Notes: generated from the letters alone by a model not told the origin. Shown: positions 52,066-62,601, counted from the first letter of the stretch. The stretch is 64,000 bases of DNA from Acinetobacter higginsii (GCF_000369525.1 NZ_KB850073.1:62001-126000), one strand, 5' to 3'. Translations and numbers: made by a program.

Positions 52066-54717
52066 TTAATCCTGATGCAGTGGTAATCGTATTCTAATTA
52101 AGGTGCCCTGACCATATGTACCAGCCAAAGCTTCAATACTGCCCATATGTGCACCGATAATGGCTTTGACAATGGCGAGGCCTAAGCCCGTTCCTGTTTT
52201 GCCCCGATCACCACGTTGCATGGTATAGAACATATCAAAGATTTGCTCTCTCTCCTCTTCAGGAATGCCAACACCTTGGTCGATAATATCAATTTGAAGA
52301 TAACCGTCATCCTGCTGAATATGTACTTCAATCGGGATATCATCTGGTGAAAACTTGGCTGCATTTTCTAGCACGTTAAATATCGCTTGCTCAATCAAAG
52401 CAGGATGCACATGCAATTGCGGCAAGTCATCTGTCATTGTGACATCAATATTGACCTTGGGTTGATAGCGTTTCAGGCGTTGTGTCGCAGAACCTATCAG
52501 TTCTTCCACCCCAATCCAGTCGCGACTGAGACTCAAACCTTGATGGCCAAGTCGGGTCATATCCAGTAGATTTTGAATATAACGATCCAACCGTTCACCT
52601 TCAACATGAATGGTATCTAACAATTCGTGTCGGTCCTCCTCGGACATTTGCTCGCCATAGTATTTCAGACTATCAGCAGAACCGATCATTGCCGCCAAGG
52701 GTGAGCGTAGGTCATGCGAGACTGACGACAATAATGCAGAGCGTAACTTTTCAGTTTCAGCCACCACACGGGAATTTTCCAACTGTAAGGACAACTGTAC
52801 ACGAGAAGCGGTTTGAGCAATATCATCAATCATCAATTCGGCAAGGCGTTGTTGTTCAAAACTAATGCTGTCTGTATTTTGATTAAATCGAATGGCAATT
52901 ACCCCAAATCCACCAACCAGATTCAATGGATTAAACCACCATTCGGATTGCGTTAATGTATTGGTAAAACGTCCACAAGGTTTAGCATTTTTCTGAGTCC
53001 AATTTGCTGCAATCTGATCTTTTTCATTAAATAAAGAGTGACCACCTAACTCTTGTGTTCCGATCCGAAGCCAAACGGCTGCATTTAAAGAACTTTCTAA
53101 ATGCTGCTTAGCGACATTTAAGACTTGTTCAATATCAACGCAACTAGATAATTTCCGCTCCAATTCTTGTAGCTGCAAAGAAACTGAATTTGCTGCACGT
53201 AAACTCAGTACCTGAGCACGTAATTGATTGGCTAAACGCCCTACTAACAATGCCGAAATGATAAAGATGATGATGGTCATCACCCCACGCTCAGCACTAA
53301 TTCGAAGCGTAAATCGAGGTTCAATAAAGAAATAGTTATACAGCAAGAAGCAAATCAGGACGCTGATAATGGTGATAAACATCCTTGCTCGCATCGCCAC
53401 GATAAGCACGGTGACCACAAAGATTAAAGCCAGTTCACTATAACCAATAAAATGATCACTCACCGTTGCCGCAATCAATCCCAATAGAACAATCAAAATA
53501 CTTTCGATCATCTCTCGTGGGTTAAATGCCAAGCCTTGTTCTAACCAAGAAGAATAAGCCCGGTCTGTCTGTGGCTTAGCCTCATTATTGTTTTTAGCTT
53601 TTAGGGGTTGAACAAAAGTGATCTCAAATGGATGCTGTTTTTCTAAAAGTTGGTCGGCAATATGGTCTGAAAACAGACGCTGCCAGAGTGACTTTTTAGG
53701 ACTTTTACCGAGTAAAATATTGGACGCACCATAATCATAAGCTGCTTGTAAAATGGTCGATGCAATATGATTACTATGTAACAAATAGGTATCTGCACCT
53801 AGCTTACGTGCCAAATTGAATGCTTTGGTCACGGCTAATGTCTGTGTTGTGGTTTTCTGGCTCTTTTGAATCGAAATCACACTCCAGATTGCATTGCGTC
53901 TTTCAGCAATACGATGTGCCCGTCGGACTAAATCTTCCGAAAACTCCGAACCATCAATCGCCAACATCACATGATTCTGGATCGGGATAATCTGCCCTTG
54001 TGCAACAAACTTTTCCCGATAATCAATTTCAACTTGCCCTGCAACGGTTTGAATTGCTAAATCACGTAAAGCAGTTAAATGTGCGGGCTTAAAAAAACCT
54101 TGCAGTGCATGTGGTGCAACATCGGCTAAATAAATTTTGCCATGGTTCATGCGTTCTAATAATTCAGGAACAGGCAAATCAACCAGACGGATATCTTTCA
54201 ATCGTTTTAATAATGCATCGGGAACTGTTTCACTGACCCGAATCCCTGTAATTTGATAAACCACATCATTCAGACTTTCTAGATGCTGAATGTTTAAAGT
54301 GCTATAAACATCAATGCCTGCATCCAGTAATTCATTGACATCTTGCCAGCGATATTCATGCCGGCTATTCGGAATATTACGATGTGCGAGTTCATCTACC
54401 AACACAATTTCAGGCTTTAATTTAAGAATTTGATCAAGATCCATCTCTTCCAAAATACGGCCTTGATACTCCACTGCCTTTCTTGGAATCACATTGAGGC
54501 CTTGAATCAAGCGCTCGGTATCAGATCGACCGTGAGTTTCTACGATCCCAACCACCACATGTTGCCCTTGCTGCATCAATTCATGTGCTCGAGTCAGCAT
54601 GGCATAGGTTTTACCAACCCCCGGTGCTGCACCCAAGAAAATGGTCAAACGTCCAGACTGTTCACGCTGGCTATGTGCCAGCCATGCATCTGCTTTGTGA
54701 TTACGGTCGATCTGCAT
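52066..54717 (-). CDS. kdpD: Potassium sensor histidine kinase KdpD
   Basis: An 883-residue sensor: N-terminal KdpD ATPase-like domain with Walker A GAAPGVGKT (29-37) and the VVGIVETHGR and VDELAHRNIPNSRH segments, a USP domain (about 250-370), four closely spaced helices (about 400-500), GAF-like region, H668 in SSVSHDLRSPLAAM, N785, and G-box GTGLGLAIV. It senses K+ limitation and phosphorylates KdpE. Length close to E. coli (894). Confidence 0.96.
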   Translation of the reverse strand: MQIDRNHKADAWLAHSQREQSGRLTIFLGAAPGVGKTYAMLTRAHELMQQGQHVVVGIVETHGRSDTERLIQGLNVIPRKAVEYQGRILEEMDLDQILKLKPEIVLVDELAHRNIPNSRHEYRWQDVNELLDAGIDVYSTLNIQHLESLNDVVYQITGIRVSETVPDALLKRLKDIRLVDLPVPELLERMNHGKIYLADVAPHALQGFFKPAHLTALRDLAIQTVAGQVEIDYREKFVAQGQIIPIQNHVMLAIDGSEFSEDLVRRAHRIAERRNAIWSVISIQKSQKTTTQTLAVTKAFNLARKLGADTYLLHSNHIASTILQAAYDYGASNILLGKSPKKSLWQRLFSDHIADQLLEKQHPFEITFVQPLKAKNNNEAKPQTDRAYSSWLEQGLAFNPREMIESILIVLLGLIAATVSDHFIGYSELALIFVVTVLIVAMRARMFITIISVLICFLLYNYFFIEPRFTLRISAERGVMTIIIFIISALLVGRLANQLRAQVLSLRAANSVSLQLQELERKLSSCVDIEQVLNVAKQHLESSLNAAVWLRIGTQELGGHSLFNEKDQIAANWTQKNAKPCGRFTNTLTQSEWWFNPLNLVGGFGVIAIRFNQNTDSISFEQQRLAELMIDDIAQTASRVQLSLQLENSRVVAETEKLRSALLSSVSHDLRSPLAAMIGSADSLKYYGEQMSEEDRHELLDTIHVEGERLDRYIQNLLDMTRLGHQGLSLSRDWIGVEELIGSATQRLKRYQPKVNIDVTMTDDLPQLHVHPALIEQAIFNVLENAAKFSPDDIPIEVHIQQDDGYLQIDIIDQGVGIPEEEREQIFDMFYTMQRGDRGKTGTGLGLAIVKAIIGAHMGSIEALAGTYGQGTLIRIRLPLHQD

Positions 54718-54729
54718 AAGTGGACTCTA

Positions 54730-55365
54730 CTAACGAGGTGTAGATGACAATTGGTCTAAGGCTAGATTCAACTGCAGTACATTGACTCGTGCTTGCCCAT
54801 ATAAACTAAGCTGTGCAGGCTGAATCTGTTGTTGCACTAAATCTCGCAATTGCTGCTCTGCTAAATGGCGTTGTTGTGCCACTCGTTTCACTTGTAATAA
54901 TGCACTCTCAGGTGAAATATCAGGATCAATCCCACTGCCTGATGCCGTAACCATATCGTTCGGTACCTGCTGTTCTGAAATGTGATTATTGTGAGCAAAT
55001 TGCACTGTTCTTTCCTTCATTTGTTTTTGTAAGTCAGGATTAGAAACCGCCAAATTACTGCCTGCCATCCCATCAACATTGTAACTTACCGCACTGGGGC
55101 GGCCATGGAAATATTGTTCAGCAACAAAATTTTGCCCCACCAAACTTGAACCAACAATTCTGCCATCAAGTTGGATTAAGCTACCATTGGCCTGCTTCGG
55201 AAAAATTAACTGGGCAATCGATACACTCACAGCAGAATATAAGACACCTGCGACAAGGAAGCCCACCAAGATCAAACCAAGGCTTGGACGTAACATCGAA
55301 TGTACTGGATTGGATAATGGTAGGTCCTGTTTATTCAATTGCTCATGATTCAATAAAGTATTCAT
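54730..55365 (-). CDS. kdpC: K+-transporting ATPase subunit KdpC
   Basis: A 211-residue single-span subunit: helix about 28-52, then the periplasmic domain with GRIVGSSLVGQNF, YFHGRPSAVSYN, GSNLAVSNP, VTASGSGIDPDISPESALLQ and the C-terminal VNVLQLNLAL. It raises ATP affinity of KdpB. The N-terminal tail is longer than in E. coli. Confidence 0.95.
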   Translation of the reverse strand: MNTLLNHEQLNKQDLPLSNPVHSMLRPSLGLILVGFLVAGVLYSAVSVSIAQLIFPKQANGSLIQLDGRIVGSSLVGQNFVAEQYFHGRPSAVSYNVDGMAGSNLAVSNPDLQKQMKERTVQFAHNNHISEQQVPNDMVTASGSGIDPDISPESALLQVKRVAQQRHLAEQQLRDLVQQQIQPAQLSLYGQARVNVLQLNLALDQLSSTPR

Positions 55366-55374
55366 CTCTCACTC

Positions 55375-57387
55375 CTAAATCCACAATGACACAATAAGGT
55401 CAATCAACTTGATCGCAATAAACGGAAAGATCACGCCACCTACACCGTAAATCAGCATATTACGGCGTAACAATTGCAATGCACTGGCGGGTTTGAATTG
55501 CACCCCTCTCAATGCCAATGGGATCAACATCGGAATAATCAGTGCATTAAAAATCAAGGCCGAAATTACTGCACTGCTTGGACTACTGAGTTGCAGAATA
55601 TTCAACGCCCCAAGTTGTGGAATTGCTACTGCAAACAATGCAGGTAAGATCACAAAGTATTTGGAGACATCATTTGCCAAGGAAAAAGTAGTTAAGGCAC
55701 CACGGGTAATCAATTGTTGCTTCCCAATTTCCACCACATCCAGCAGTTTAGTTGGATCGGAATCCAAGTCCACCATATTGCCTGCTTCTTTTGCGGCTTG
55801 AGTACCTGAATTCATGGCTAAGCCAATATCAGCCTGAGCCAATGCAGGTGCATCATTAGTACCGTCACCCACCATTGCCACCAGTTTACCTGCGGCTTGT
55901 TCTTTACGGATGCAAGCCAATTTATCTTCAGGTTTGGCCTCTGCAATATAATCATCCACACCCGCTTCTGCGGCAATCGCTGCTGCAGTCAACGGATTGT
56001 CTCCTGTAACCATAATGGTTTTAATACCCATCTCACGTAACAGTGCAAAACGTTCTTTAATCCCAGACTTGATTACATCCGAGAGCTCAATCACCCCTAA
56101 AATGCTGTGATTCGAAGCCACCACAAGCGGGGTTGCACCTTTTGATGCCACTTGTTCGACACGAGTCTTAAGCTCAACGTTATCCTTGATTTCTTGGTTG
56201 GTAAATTTAAGAATCGCGTCCACGGCACCTTTACGAATCTTTTGCCCCGTGACTAAGTCCACCCCAGATAAACGTGTCGAGGCACTAAACTGAATGAATT
56301 CGGCATCTTGAGGCTCACGAATGCTCTCTCCCATTTCTTTACCCAAACTCACCACGGATTTACCTTCAGGAGTTGGATCAGCAAAAGAAGTTAGCATGGC
56401 TGCTTGGCGCAATTCACTTGGGCTCACGCCCGCCAATGGATAAAAAGCAGTCGCTTGGCGGTCGCCATAGGTGATCGTGCCGGTCTTATCCAACAACAAC
56501 ACATCAATATCACCCGCAACTTCCACGGCTTTCCCTGATTTAGCCAAGACATTGGCTTTTAAAGCACGGTTCATCCCCGCAATCCCAATTGCAGGCAACA
56601 GGCCTCCAATCGTGGTTGGAATCAAACATACCAACAGTGCAATCAACAAGACGATGCTGATTTTGATCCCCACCATGGAACCAATAAAAGGTAAGCTTGC
56701 CACCACCACAATAAAGGTAATAGTCATGATGTTAAGCAAAATACTCAGTGCGATCTCATTGGGCGTTTTTTGGCGGTTGGCGCCTTCCACCAAGGCAATC
56801 ATACGGTCCAAAAAGCTATGACCTGCTTCATTACTGACCCGAATAATAATTTCATCGGACAAAACTTTGGTGCCGCCAATCACCCCCGAACGATCGGTAT
56901 GAGCTTCACGTAATACAGGCGCAGACTCCCCTGTAACAGCTGATTCATTGATGGTGGCAAAGCCTTGAATAATCTCCCCATCCGCTGGGACTATCTCACC
57001 TGCTTTAACAACGACAAGATCATCTTTTTTAAGTAGATTGGCAGAAATCGTATTCGGTACCGCATTTAAATCGAGGATACGATTTGCGGTTAAGTTTTCA
57101 CGGGCCTGACGCAATGATGCTGCTTGTCCTCGACCTTTGGCTTCTGCAACCGCTTCTGCATAATTGGCGAATAAGACCGTCACCAATAGAATCAAGCTCA
57201 GTACCAAACCAAAACCTAAACTGGCACTGCCCATCAAGGTTGCAATAATCGTTAAGATTGTTCCCACCCAGACACAGGCCATCACTGGGTTTTTAAAAGC
57301 ATACTGTGGCAACAGTTTATGAAAGGTTTGTTGAATAATTTCTTTATTCAAAATATCCATTTGTTGTGTCGCATTTGAATGTTTCAT
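55375..57387 (-). CDS. kdpB: K+-transporting P-type ATPase subunit KdpB
   Basis: A 670-residue P-type ATPase: TGES at 152-155 (actuator), phosphorylated D300 in DKTGTIT, TGDNPLTA and GDGTNDAPAL for nucleotide and metal binding. The K+ passes through KdpA while KdpB hydrolyses ATP. Spacing to kdpA is 16 bp and to kdpC 9 bp. Confidence 0.97.
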   Translation of the reverse strand: MKHSNATQQMDILNKEIIQQTFHKLLPQYAFKNPVMACVWVGTILTIIATLMGSASLGFGLVLSLILLVTVLFANYAEAVAEAKGRGQAASLRQARENLTANRILDLNAVPNTISANLLKKDDLVVVKAGEIVPADGEIIQGFATINESAVTGESAPVLREAHTDRSGVIGGTKVLSDEIIIRVSNEAGHSFLDRMIALVEGANRQKTPNEIALSILLNIMTITFIVVVASLPFIGSMVGIKISIVLLIALLVCLIPTTIGGLLPAIGIAGMNRALKANVLAKSGKAVEVAGDIDVLLLDKTGTITYGDRQATAFYPLAGVSPSELRQAAMLTSFADPTPEGKSVVSLGKEMGESIREPQDAEFIQFSASTRLSGVDLVTGQKIRKGAVDAILKFTNQEIKDNVELKTRVEQVASKGATPLVVASNHSILGVIELSDVIKSGIKERFALLREMGIKTIMVTGDNPLTAAAIAAEAGVDDYIAEAKPEDKLACIRKEQAAGKLVAMVGDGTNDAPALAQADIGLAMNSGTQAAKEAGNMVDLDSDPTKLLDVVEIGKQQLITRGALTTFSLANDVSKYFVILPALFAVAIPQLGALNILQLSSPSSAVISALIFNALIIPMLIPLALRGVQFKPASALQLLRRNMLIYGVGGVIFPFIAIKLIDLIVSLWI

Positions 57388-57403
57388 TGTGCTTGCTCCA
57401 CAC

Positions 57404-59113
57404 TTAAACTTTTATAGACAAGTAGTCAGCAATTGGCCCAATCACCAACACTGGCATGAATTGCAATAAGGTGAGAATTAACACGATCCCGATTAAGGTC
57501 AGTGCAAATGTCGGTGACTCAATATGTAAAGAACCTTTGCTTTCTGTTGCTTGAGCTTTGGTAGCCAAACTGACTGCAATCAACACAGGGATGATCAGTA
57601 CGCTGTAACGACCTGCCAATAACGCGACACTGGCACTCAGATTCCACCACAGAGTGTTATCGCCTAAACCTTCAAAACCAGAACCATTGTTGGCATAAGC
57701 AGAGACATACTCATAAAACACTTGGCTGATGCCGTGAAATGCTGGATTTGAATTCCCGGTCATGGATGGGAAAGCAATGGCGATGGCTGTTAAGCCAAGA
57801 ATCACCACAGGCTGTAATAGAATCACCAGTGCTAACAACTTAATTTCAGTCACTTCAATTTTTCGGCCAAATAACTCAGGAGTACGCCCCGTCATCAAGC
57901 CCGCGATAAAGACAGCAAGAAACAGGTAAATAAAGAACTGCAATAAGCCACAACCAATCCCGCCCCAAATGGCATTGATCAACATATTGCATAGTTCAAC
58001 CAATCCTGTCAGTGGTGAGGCAGAATCATGCATCATATTGACCGAACCGTTATTCACTTGCGTGGTCAAACTTCCCCATAATGCAGATGCATCCGCACCG
58101 AAACGAAGCTCTTTCCCTTCCATCAACGCGGCATTAACACTTAAAGATGATTTTTCAGTCCACAACGTTAATGAGGTTGAAGCCAATGACATGAGTAGCA
58201 TGGTGCCAAAAATCATCCACATCAATTTCTTACGTTGGATAAAGCGTCCCACCATAAACACCACAGACAATGGAATCAGTAAAATCGCGATCATCTCGAT
58301 CACATTGGATAACGGCGTTGGATTTTCTAAAGGCACACTACTATTTGGACCATACCAGCCACCACCATTGCTCCCCAATTGTTTAATCGCCACCATCGGC
58401 GCAACAGGACCCAATGGAATATGTTGGTTTTTTACTTCTGTGCTTTGATCCAAGACCTGTGCGGTTGGACCGGCAGATAGTGTTGCAGGCACGCCTTGAA
58501 AAGTGAGTAGCAAAGAAAAAATAAGACCTAATGGAATAAAGAATCGAAATAATGGTCGGACGATATCCATCCAGTAATTACCTAAATTAATCGTATTCCA
58601 ATTTTTTTTATCCGAGCCTTCTTCTCGACCTGATTGCAAAAATAAAGCTCGCAACATTGCCACCAACAAAGCCAGCCCAATAATTGGCGATAAATATTGC
58701 AATCCAACAATGACTGTCATTTGCGATAGATAAGACAGTTGAGCCTGTCCTGAATAGTGTTGTTGGTTGGTATTGGTCAGAAATGAAATGCTGGTATGTA
58801 AAGCCAGATCCCAATTCATATTTGGAATATGATCAGGGTTGAGTGGTAACCATGCTTGAGTCATTAAAATAGTGACACTTGCAGCGAGCAGTAAAATATT
58901 ACTGAGCACAAATGCCGTTAAATATTGCCGCCAATTCATTCCACTACGCTTAACGCCCAACACAGCATAAATGGGTTGTTCAATCCATTTAAACAACGCG
59001 TCACTTTTCATTGGCTTTGCTTGCATCACATCTGCAAGATAAGCACCGAGCGGATAAGCCAGCAGTAATGAAAGGACAAATACAGAGATAAATTCCCACA
59101 TAGCATATGCCAT
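57404..59113 (-). CDS. kdpA: K+-transporting ATPase subunit KdpA
   Basis: The 569-residue potassium-channel-like subunit, with selectivity-loop segments of the four pseudo-repeats visible (SFLTNTNQQHYSG, NGGGWYGPNS, a third near GLVELCNMLI..., and YANNGSGFEGL). The ATG at 59113 gives MAYAMWEFISV; a second ATG at residue 5 is also reasonable. No kdpF small gene could be found upstream. Confidence 0.96.
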   Translation of the reverse strand: MAYAMWEFISVFVLSLLLAYPLGAYLADVMQAKPMKSDALFKWIEQPIYAVLGVKRSGMNWRQYLTAFVLSNILLLAASVTILMTQAWLPLNPDHIPNMNWDLALHTSISFLTNTNQQHYSGQAQLSYLSQMTVIVGLQYLSPIIGLALLVAMLRALFLQSGREEGSDKKNWNTINLGNYWMDIVRPLFRFFIPLGLIFSLLLTFQGVPATLSAGPTAQVLDQSTEVKNQHIPLGPVAPMVAIKQLGSNGGGWYGPNSSVPLENPTPLSNVIEMIAILLIPLSVVFMVGRFIQRKKLMWMIFGTMLLMSLASTSLTLWTEKSSLSVNAALMEGKELRFGADASALWGSLTTQVNNGSVNMMHDSASPLTGLVELCNMLINAIWGGIGCGLLQFFIYLFLAVFIAGLMTGRTPELFGRKIEVTEIKLLALVILLQPVVILGLTAIAIAFPSMTGNSNPAFHGISQVFYEYVSAYANNGSGFEGLGDNTLWWNLSASVALLAGRYSVLIIPVLIAVSLATKAQATESKGSLHIESPTFALTLIGIVLILTLLQFMPVLVIGPIADYLSIKV

Positions 59114-59147
59114 TTAAAAATAGGTTAGCGTTAGTATGGAAATGAAG

Positions 59148-59191
59148 GACGTAAATTCTCTATATTGAAAAAACCAGTAGACGTAAATTCT
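59148..59191 (-). promoter_or_regulatory. kdp promoter with 12-bp direct repeats
   Basis: On the minus strand TTTACG (59187-59182), a 17-bp spacer and TATAGA (59164-59159) form a fair sigma-70 promoter 46 bp before kdpA. AGAATTTACGTC occurs twice (59191-59180 and 59159-59148), 32 bp apart, one copy covering the -35 and the other the start region. They are candidate KdpE sites. The rest of 59114-59589 contains AT-rich DNA and the FadL promoter. Confidence 0.5.
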
Positions 59192-59589
59192 GCGTAAAAT
59201 TATTCAACGATGTTCTAATGCGCTGAAATTTTTACCTAAAAAGAAAATATGGAGAAATAAATCTCATTTTTTACAAAAAATCTTTGACCAAATAAAAAAC
59301 TTTTTTGGGAAAAATGCAAAAAAGAACGATTACTATTTTAAAATAATAATTTATATTTATCATTATTTTACAAATAAAAACACATATGTATATAAATTTT
59401 TTAAGATTTATTTTTATCCATTTTCATCTAATCCAGCGTACTGCTTAGTTCATTTAGAACATTTACTCTTATTTTAATTATGGTATTTTTGTTACATGAA
59501 GTTATAGCCAATCACGATAGATAACTTTTTTGTTGTCAGATCATAGCTTCTTAACACTTAAGAATCTTGAAGTTCAAGGAAAGATTACA

Positions 59590-61107
59590 ATGAAATTAAA
59601 ACATCTTAGCACTGCCATGATCTTAGCAACGCTACCTGCAACTGGAGTTTTTGCAGCAGCGTTAGACCGTTCAGGTCAATCTATGTCTGCATTTTTACAG
59701 CCGGGTAACTATTTTGAAGCTGGTCTTTCGGTTCTAGACCCAACAGTTAAAGGTCAGGAAGCTGGTACATCATCGACCACTCGTAAAATTGGCGATATGG
59801 GTGATGATTATTATTTCCCTAGCGCAGCATTAAAACTGCAACTGACTGACAACATTTCTTTTGGTCTTATTTATGATCAACCATTTGGTGCTGATGCAAA
59901 ATATACTGGTAACAATGTATTCGTTTCTAGCCCAACTGACGGTGTTTTAAATCAAAAATCTCTAAACGATTTATCAACCAAATCTGTTGGTCAGTTAGTT
60001 CAAGCTGCTGGTTCTTCATTCGGACCAGCTCTTCAACAAGTTGCAAAAGACCCAACAAATCCTACTCAACAAGAAATTTTAGGTGCATTACAACGAGTTG
60101 CACTAGGTGGTAATGCTGCCGTAGGTGCTGGTCTTCAAAAACTACAACAAACTCAAGCAGCGTTAAATGCAGCAAAAGGCTACCTTGGCTCAAGCACAGG
60201 TTCAAATAGCACACAAGTTGAAGTTGATACTCAAAACCTTTCTATGGTTTTTGGATTCCAACCAAATAAAAACCTGAATTTCTATGCGGGTCCAGTGCTT
60301 CAAACTGTAAAAGGTAATGTTAGCCTTCGTGGTGAAGCTTACAGCGTTTACAATGGTTATGATGCAAATATTAAAGAAACAACTGGTGTGGGTTGGTTAG
60401 CAGGTGCTGCATACCAAATTCCTGAAATTGCGTTAAAAGCTTCTTTAACTTACCGTTCAGAAATCGATCACGATGTGAACATCAAAGAAGATTTATCTTT
60501 ATTAGCTTTTCCTGGTTTAACAAACGTACTTACAGGTTTAGGTGTTGATCCAACTAAACTTGCAGGATTAAATGCTGATAAGAAAACAAAAATTACGACT
60601 CCTCAATCTGTTAACTTAGATTTCCAGACTGGTATCATGGCGAACACTGTTGCATTTGCAAACGTTCGTTGGGTGAACTGGAAAGACTTCTCTATTCAAC
60701 CATATAAATTTGGCGAGTTATCTAAAGTATTAGGTGGTGCAGGCCTAGTACCAGGTAAAGCAAATGGTTTTAACCTAGTTGAATATTCGGATGACCAATG
60801 GTCTGTAAACGCTGGTGTTGGTCGTAAACTGAGTGAACAGTGGGCTGGTAACGTTTCTGTGGGTTGGGATTCTGGCGCAGGTAACCCTGTAACAACTTTA
60901 GGCCCAACAGAAGGCTACTGGAACGTTGGTGTTGGTGTTCAATATAGCCCAACCCCTGCTACATTCATCGCTGGTGGTGTAAAATACTTCTGGTTAGGTG
61001 ATGCTAAGGCACAAACTGGTGCTCAAGCAGGTAGCAATGATTACGTTGCGAAGTTTGAAGACAACAATGCACTCGCATATGGCTTAAAAATTGGTTATAA
61101 ATTCTAA
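59590..61107 (+). CDS. OmpP1/FadL-family outer-membrane transporter, long form
   Basis: A 505-residue FadL-type beta-barrel for long-chain fatty acids or other hydrophobic compounds. Signal peptide to about FAA (22-23), then ALDRSGQSMSAFLQPGNYFEAG, the N-terminal hatch, and barrel strands to the terminal LKIGYKF. AAGGAAAG fixes the start at 59590; the frame is open from 59530. Compared with the adjacent paralogue it has an extra alanine/glutamine-rich, probably helical, segment at about residues 116-205 placed between two strands. Confidence 0.9.
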   Translation: MKLKHLSTAMILATLPATGVFAAALDRSGQSMSAFLQPGNYFEAGLSVLDPTVKGQEAGTSSTTRKIGDMGDDYYFPSAALKLQLTDNISFGLIYDQPFGADAKYTGNNVFVSSPTDGVLNQKSLNDLSTKSVGQLVQAAGSSFGPALQQVAKDPTNPTQQEILGALQRVALGGNAAVGAGLQKLQQTQAALNAAKGYLGSSTGSNSTQVEVDTQNLSMVFGFQPNKNLNFYAGPVLQTVKGNVSLRGEAYSVYNGYDANIKETTGVGWLAGAAYQIPEIALKASLTYRSEIDHDVNIKEDLSLLAFPGLTNVLTGLGVDPTKLAGLNADKKTKITTPQSVNLDFQTGIMANTVAFANVRWVNWKDFSIQPYKFGELSKVLGGAGLVPGKANGFNLVEYSDDQWSVNAGVGRKLSEQWAGNVSVGWDSGAGNPVTTLGPTEGYWNVGVGVQYSPTPATFIAGGVKYFWLGDAKAQTGAQAGSNDYVAKFEDNNALAYGLKIGYKF

Positions 61108-61125
61108 TCAATTTTTAGAAAAGAG

Positions 61126-61152
61126 AAGGTCATCTTAGGATGACCTTTTTTA
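61126..61152 (+). terminator. Terminator after the long FadL-type gene
   Basis: AAGGTCATC / GATGACCTT stem, TTAG loop, then T run. Confidence 0.9.
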
Positions 61153-61361
61153 TTATGTTTTAATCAACAAAATCAAATTAATAGATCAATAAACACACAC
61201 CCTCTTGTACGTTTAGATGCATCAATAGAAAACATGAATGCTCAAGCATTTTTCGTGACTTTATCAGTTCATTTATTGACATTTGTAAAATATTTAAGCG
61301 CATAAAAATTATGATACTTTTCGCGCCATTCTGTTACAAAGTGATTTGAGAGAACATATTA

Positions 61362-62591
61362 ATGAAGCTGAATGCTATTCAAACGGCTCTTCTACTTAGC
61401 TTAGTTCCAACAACGACAACATTTGCCGCAGCACTGGATCGCTCAGGTCAATCAATTGCAGCATTTTTACAGCCAAATAACTATTTTGAAGCAGGTCTTA
61501 CTGTTCTTGATCCCAATGTATCAGGTAAGGACACATCTCAAAACAATACAGGGAATATGGCGAATCATTATTACTCGCCAAATGCTGCCCTAAAAATTCA
61601 AGCAACGGATAAATTCTCGATTGGTTTGATCTATGATCAGCCTTATGGGGCGGATGCAGAATACACAGGCAAAAGTAACTTTATCGAAAGCCGCCCTTTA
61701 CCTTTTAAAGGTGGTACATCAGTTACGGTCGATACTGAAAACTTAAACTTGTTATTCGGTTATCAACCAACACAAAACTGGAACCTTTATGCGGGTGCGG
61801 TTTATCAAACTTTAGACAGCACCGTGTTATTACGTGGTCAGAGCTATAGTGCCTATAGTGGTTATGATTTTAAAACAGGCCGTGATGAAGCAGTCGGTTG
61901 GTTAGCAGGGGTTGCTTATCAAATTCCTGAAATCGCACTCAAAACCTCTTTGACCTATCGTGCCAAAATCAAGCATGAAATGAATGCTTATGAAACACAT
62001 GGCATCGCAGGTATGACTGGTAATGCGGGTTTTGATGCGATTTTAAATAAAATCAATCATTCAACAGGCACAACTGAAATCACCACCCCTCAATCGGTTA
62101 ACCTTGATTTCCAAACAGGGATTATGGAAAACACCGTTGCGTTTGCGAATTTACGCTGGGTGAACTGGAAAGATTTTGCCATTCGTCCATATAAATTTGG
62201 TGCTGCTTCAACATTACCTCCAATCGTTGCTTCAACAGGTAAAAAAGACGGTTTTGATCTGGTTGCATATACCGAAGATCAATACTCAATTACCGCAGGC
62301 GTTGGTCGTAAACTGAATGATCAATGGGCAGGAAATGTATCTGTGGGTTGGGATTCTGGTGCAGGTAACCCTGTAACTACACTGGGTCCAACTGAAGGTT
62401 ATTGGAATGTCGGTATCGGTGTTCAATATAGTCCTACACCTGCAACCTTTATTGCGGGTGGCGTGAAATATTTCTGGCTCGGCGATGCCAAAGCTCAATC
62501 AGGTTCACAATTCAACACACCTGGTTATGTGGCTGAATTTGAAAATAATGATGCCATCGCTTATGGTTTAAAGATTGGTTATAAATTCTAA
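61362..62591 (+). CDS. OmpP1/FadL-family outer-membrane transporter, short form
   Basis: A 409-residue paralogue of the upstream gene with the same hatch (ALDRSGQSIAAFLQPNNYF), barrel motif TPQSVNLDFQTGIM and a nearly identical last 100 residues. It lacks the extra 90-residue segment. It has its own upstream region (254 bp after a terminator), so it is probably expressed separately. It presumably takes up a related hydrophobic substrate. Confidence 0.9.
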   Translation: MKLNAIQTALLLSLVPTTTTFAAALDRSGQSIAAFLQPNNYFEAGLTVLDPNVSGKDTSQNNTGNMANHYYSPNAALKIQATDKFSIGLIYDQPYGADAEYTGKSNFIESRPLPFKGGTSVTVDTENLNLLFGYQPTQNWNLYAGAVYQTLDSTVLLRGQSYSAYSGYDFKTGRDEAVGWLAGVAYQIPEIALKTSLTYRAKIKHEMNAYETHGIAGMTGNAGFDAILNKINHSTGTTEITTPQSVNLDFQTGIMENTVAFANLRWVNWKDFAIRPYKFGAASTLPPIVASTGKKDGFDLVAYTEDQYSITAGVGRKLNDQWAGNVSVGWDSGAGNPVTTLGPTEGYWNVGIGVQYSPTPATFIAGGVKYFWLGDAKAQSGSQFNTPGYVAEFENNDAIAYGLKIGYKF

Positions 62592-62601
62592 CTATCGACC
62601 C

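Noticed and set aside
60800..62590. Recent gene conversion between the 3' ends of the two FadL-type genes
   Set aside because: The proteins are nearly identical there, but third codon positions differ often, which fits purifying selection after an old duplication.
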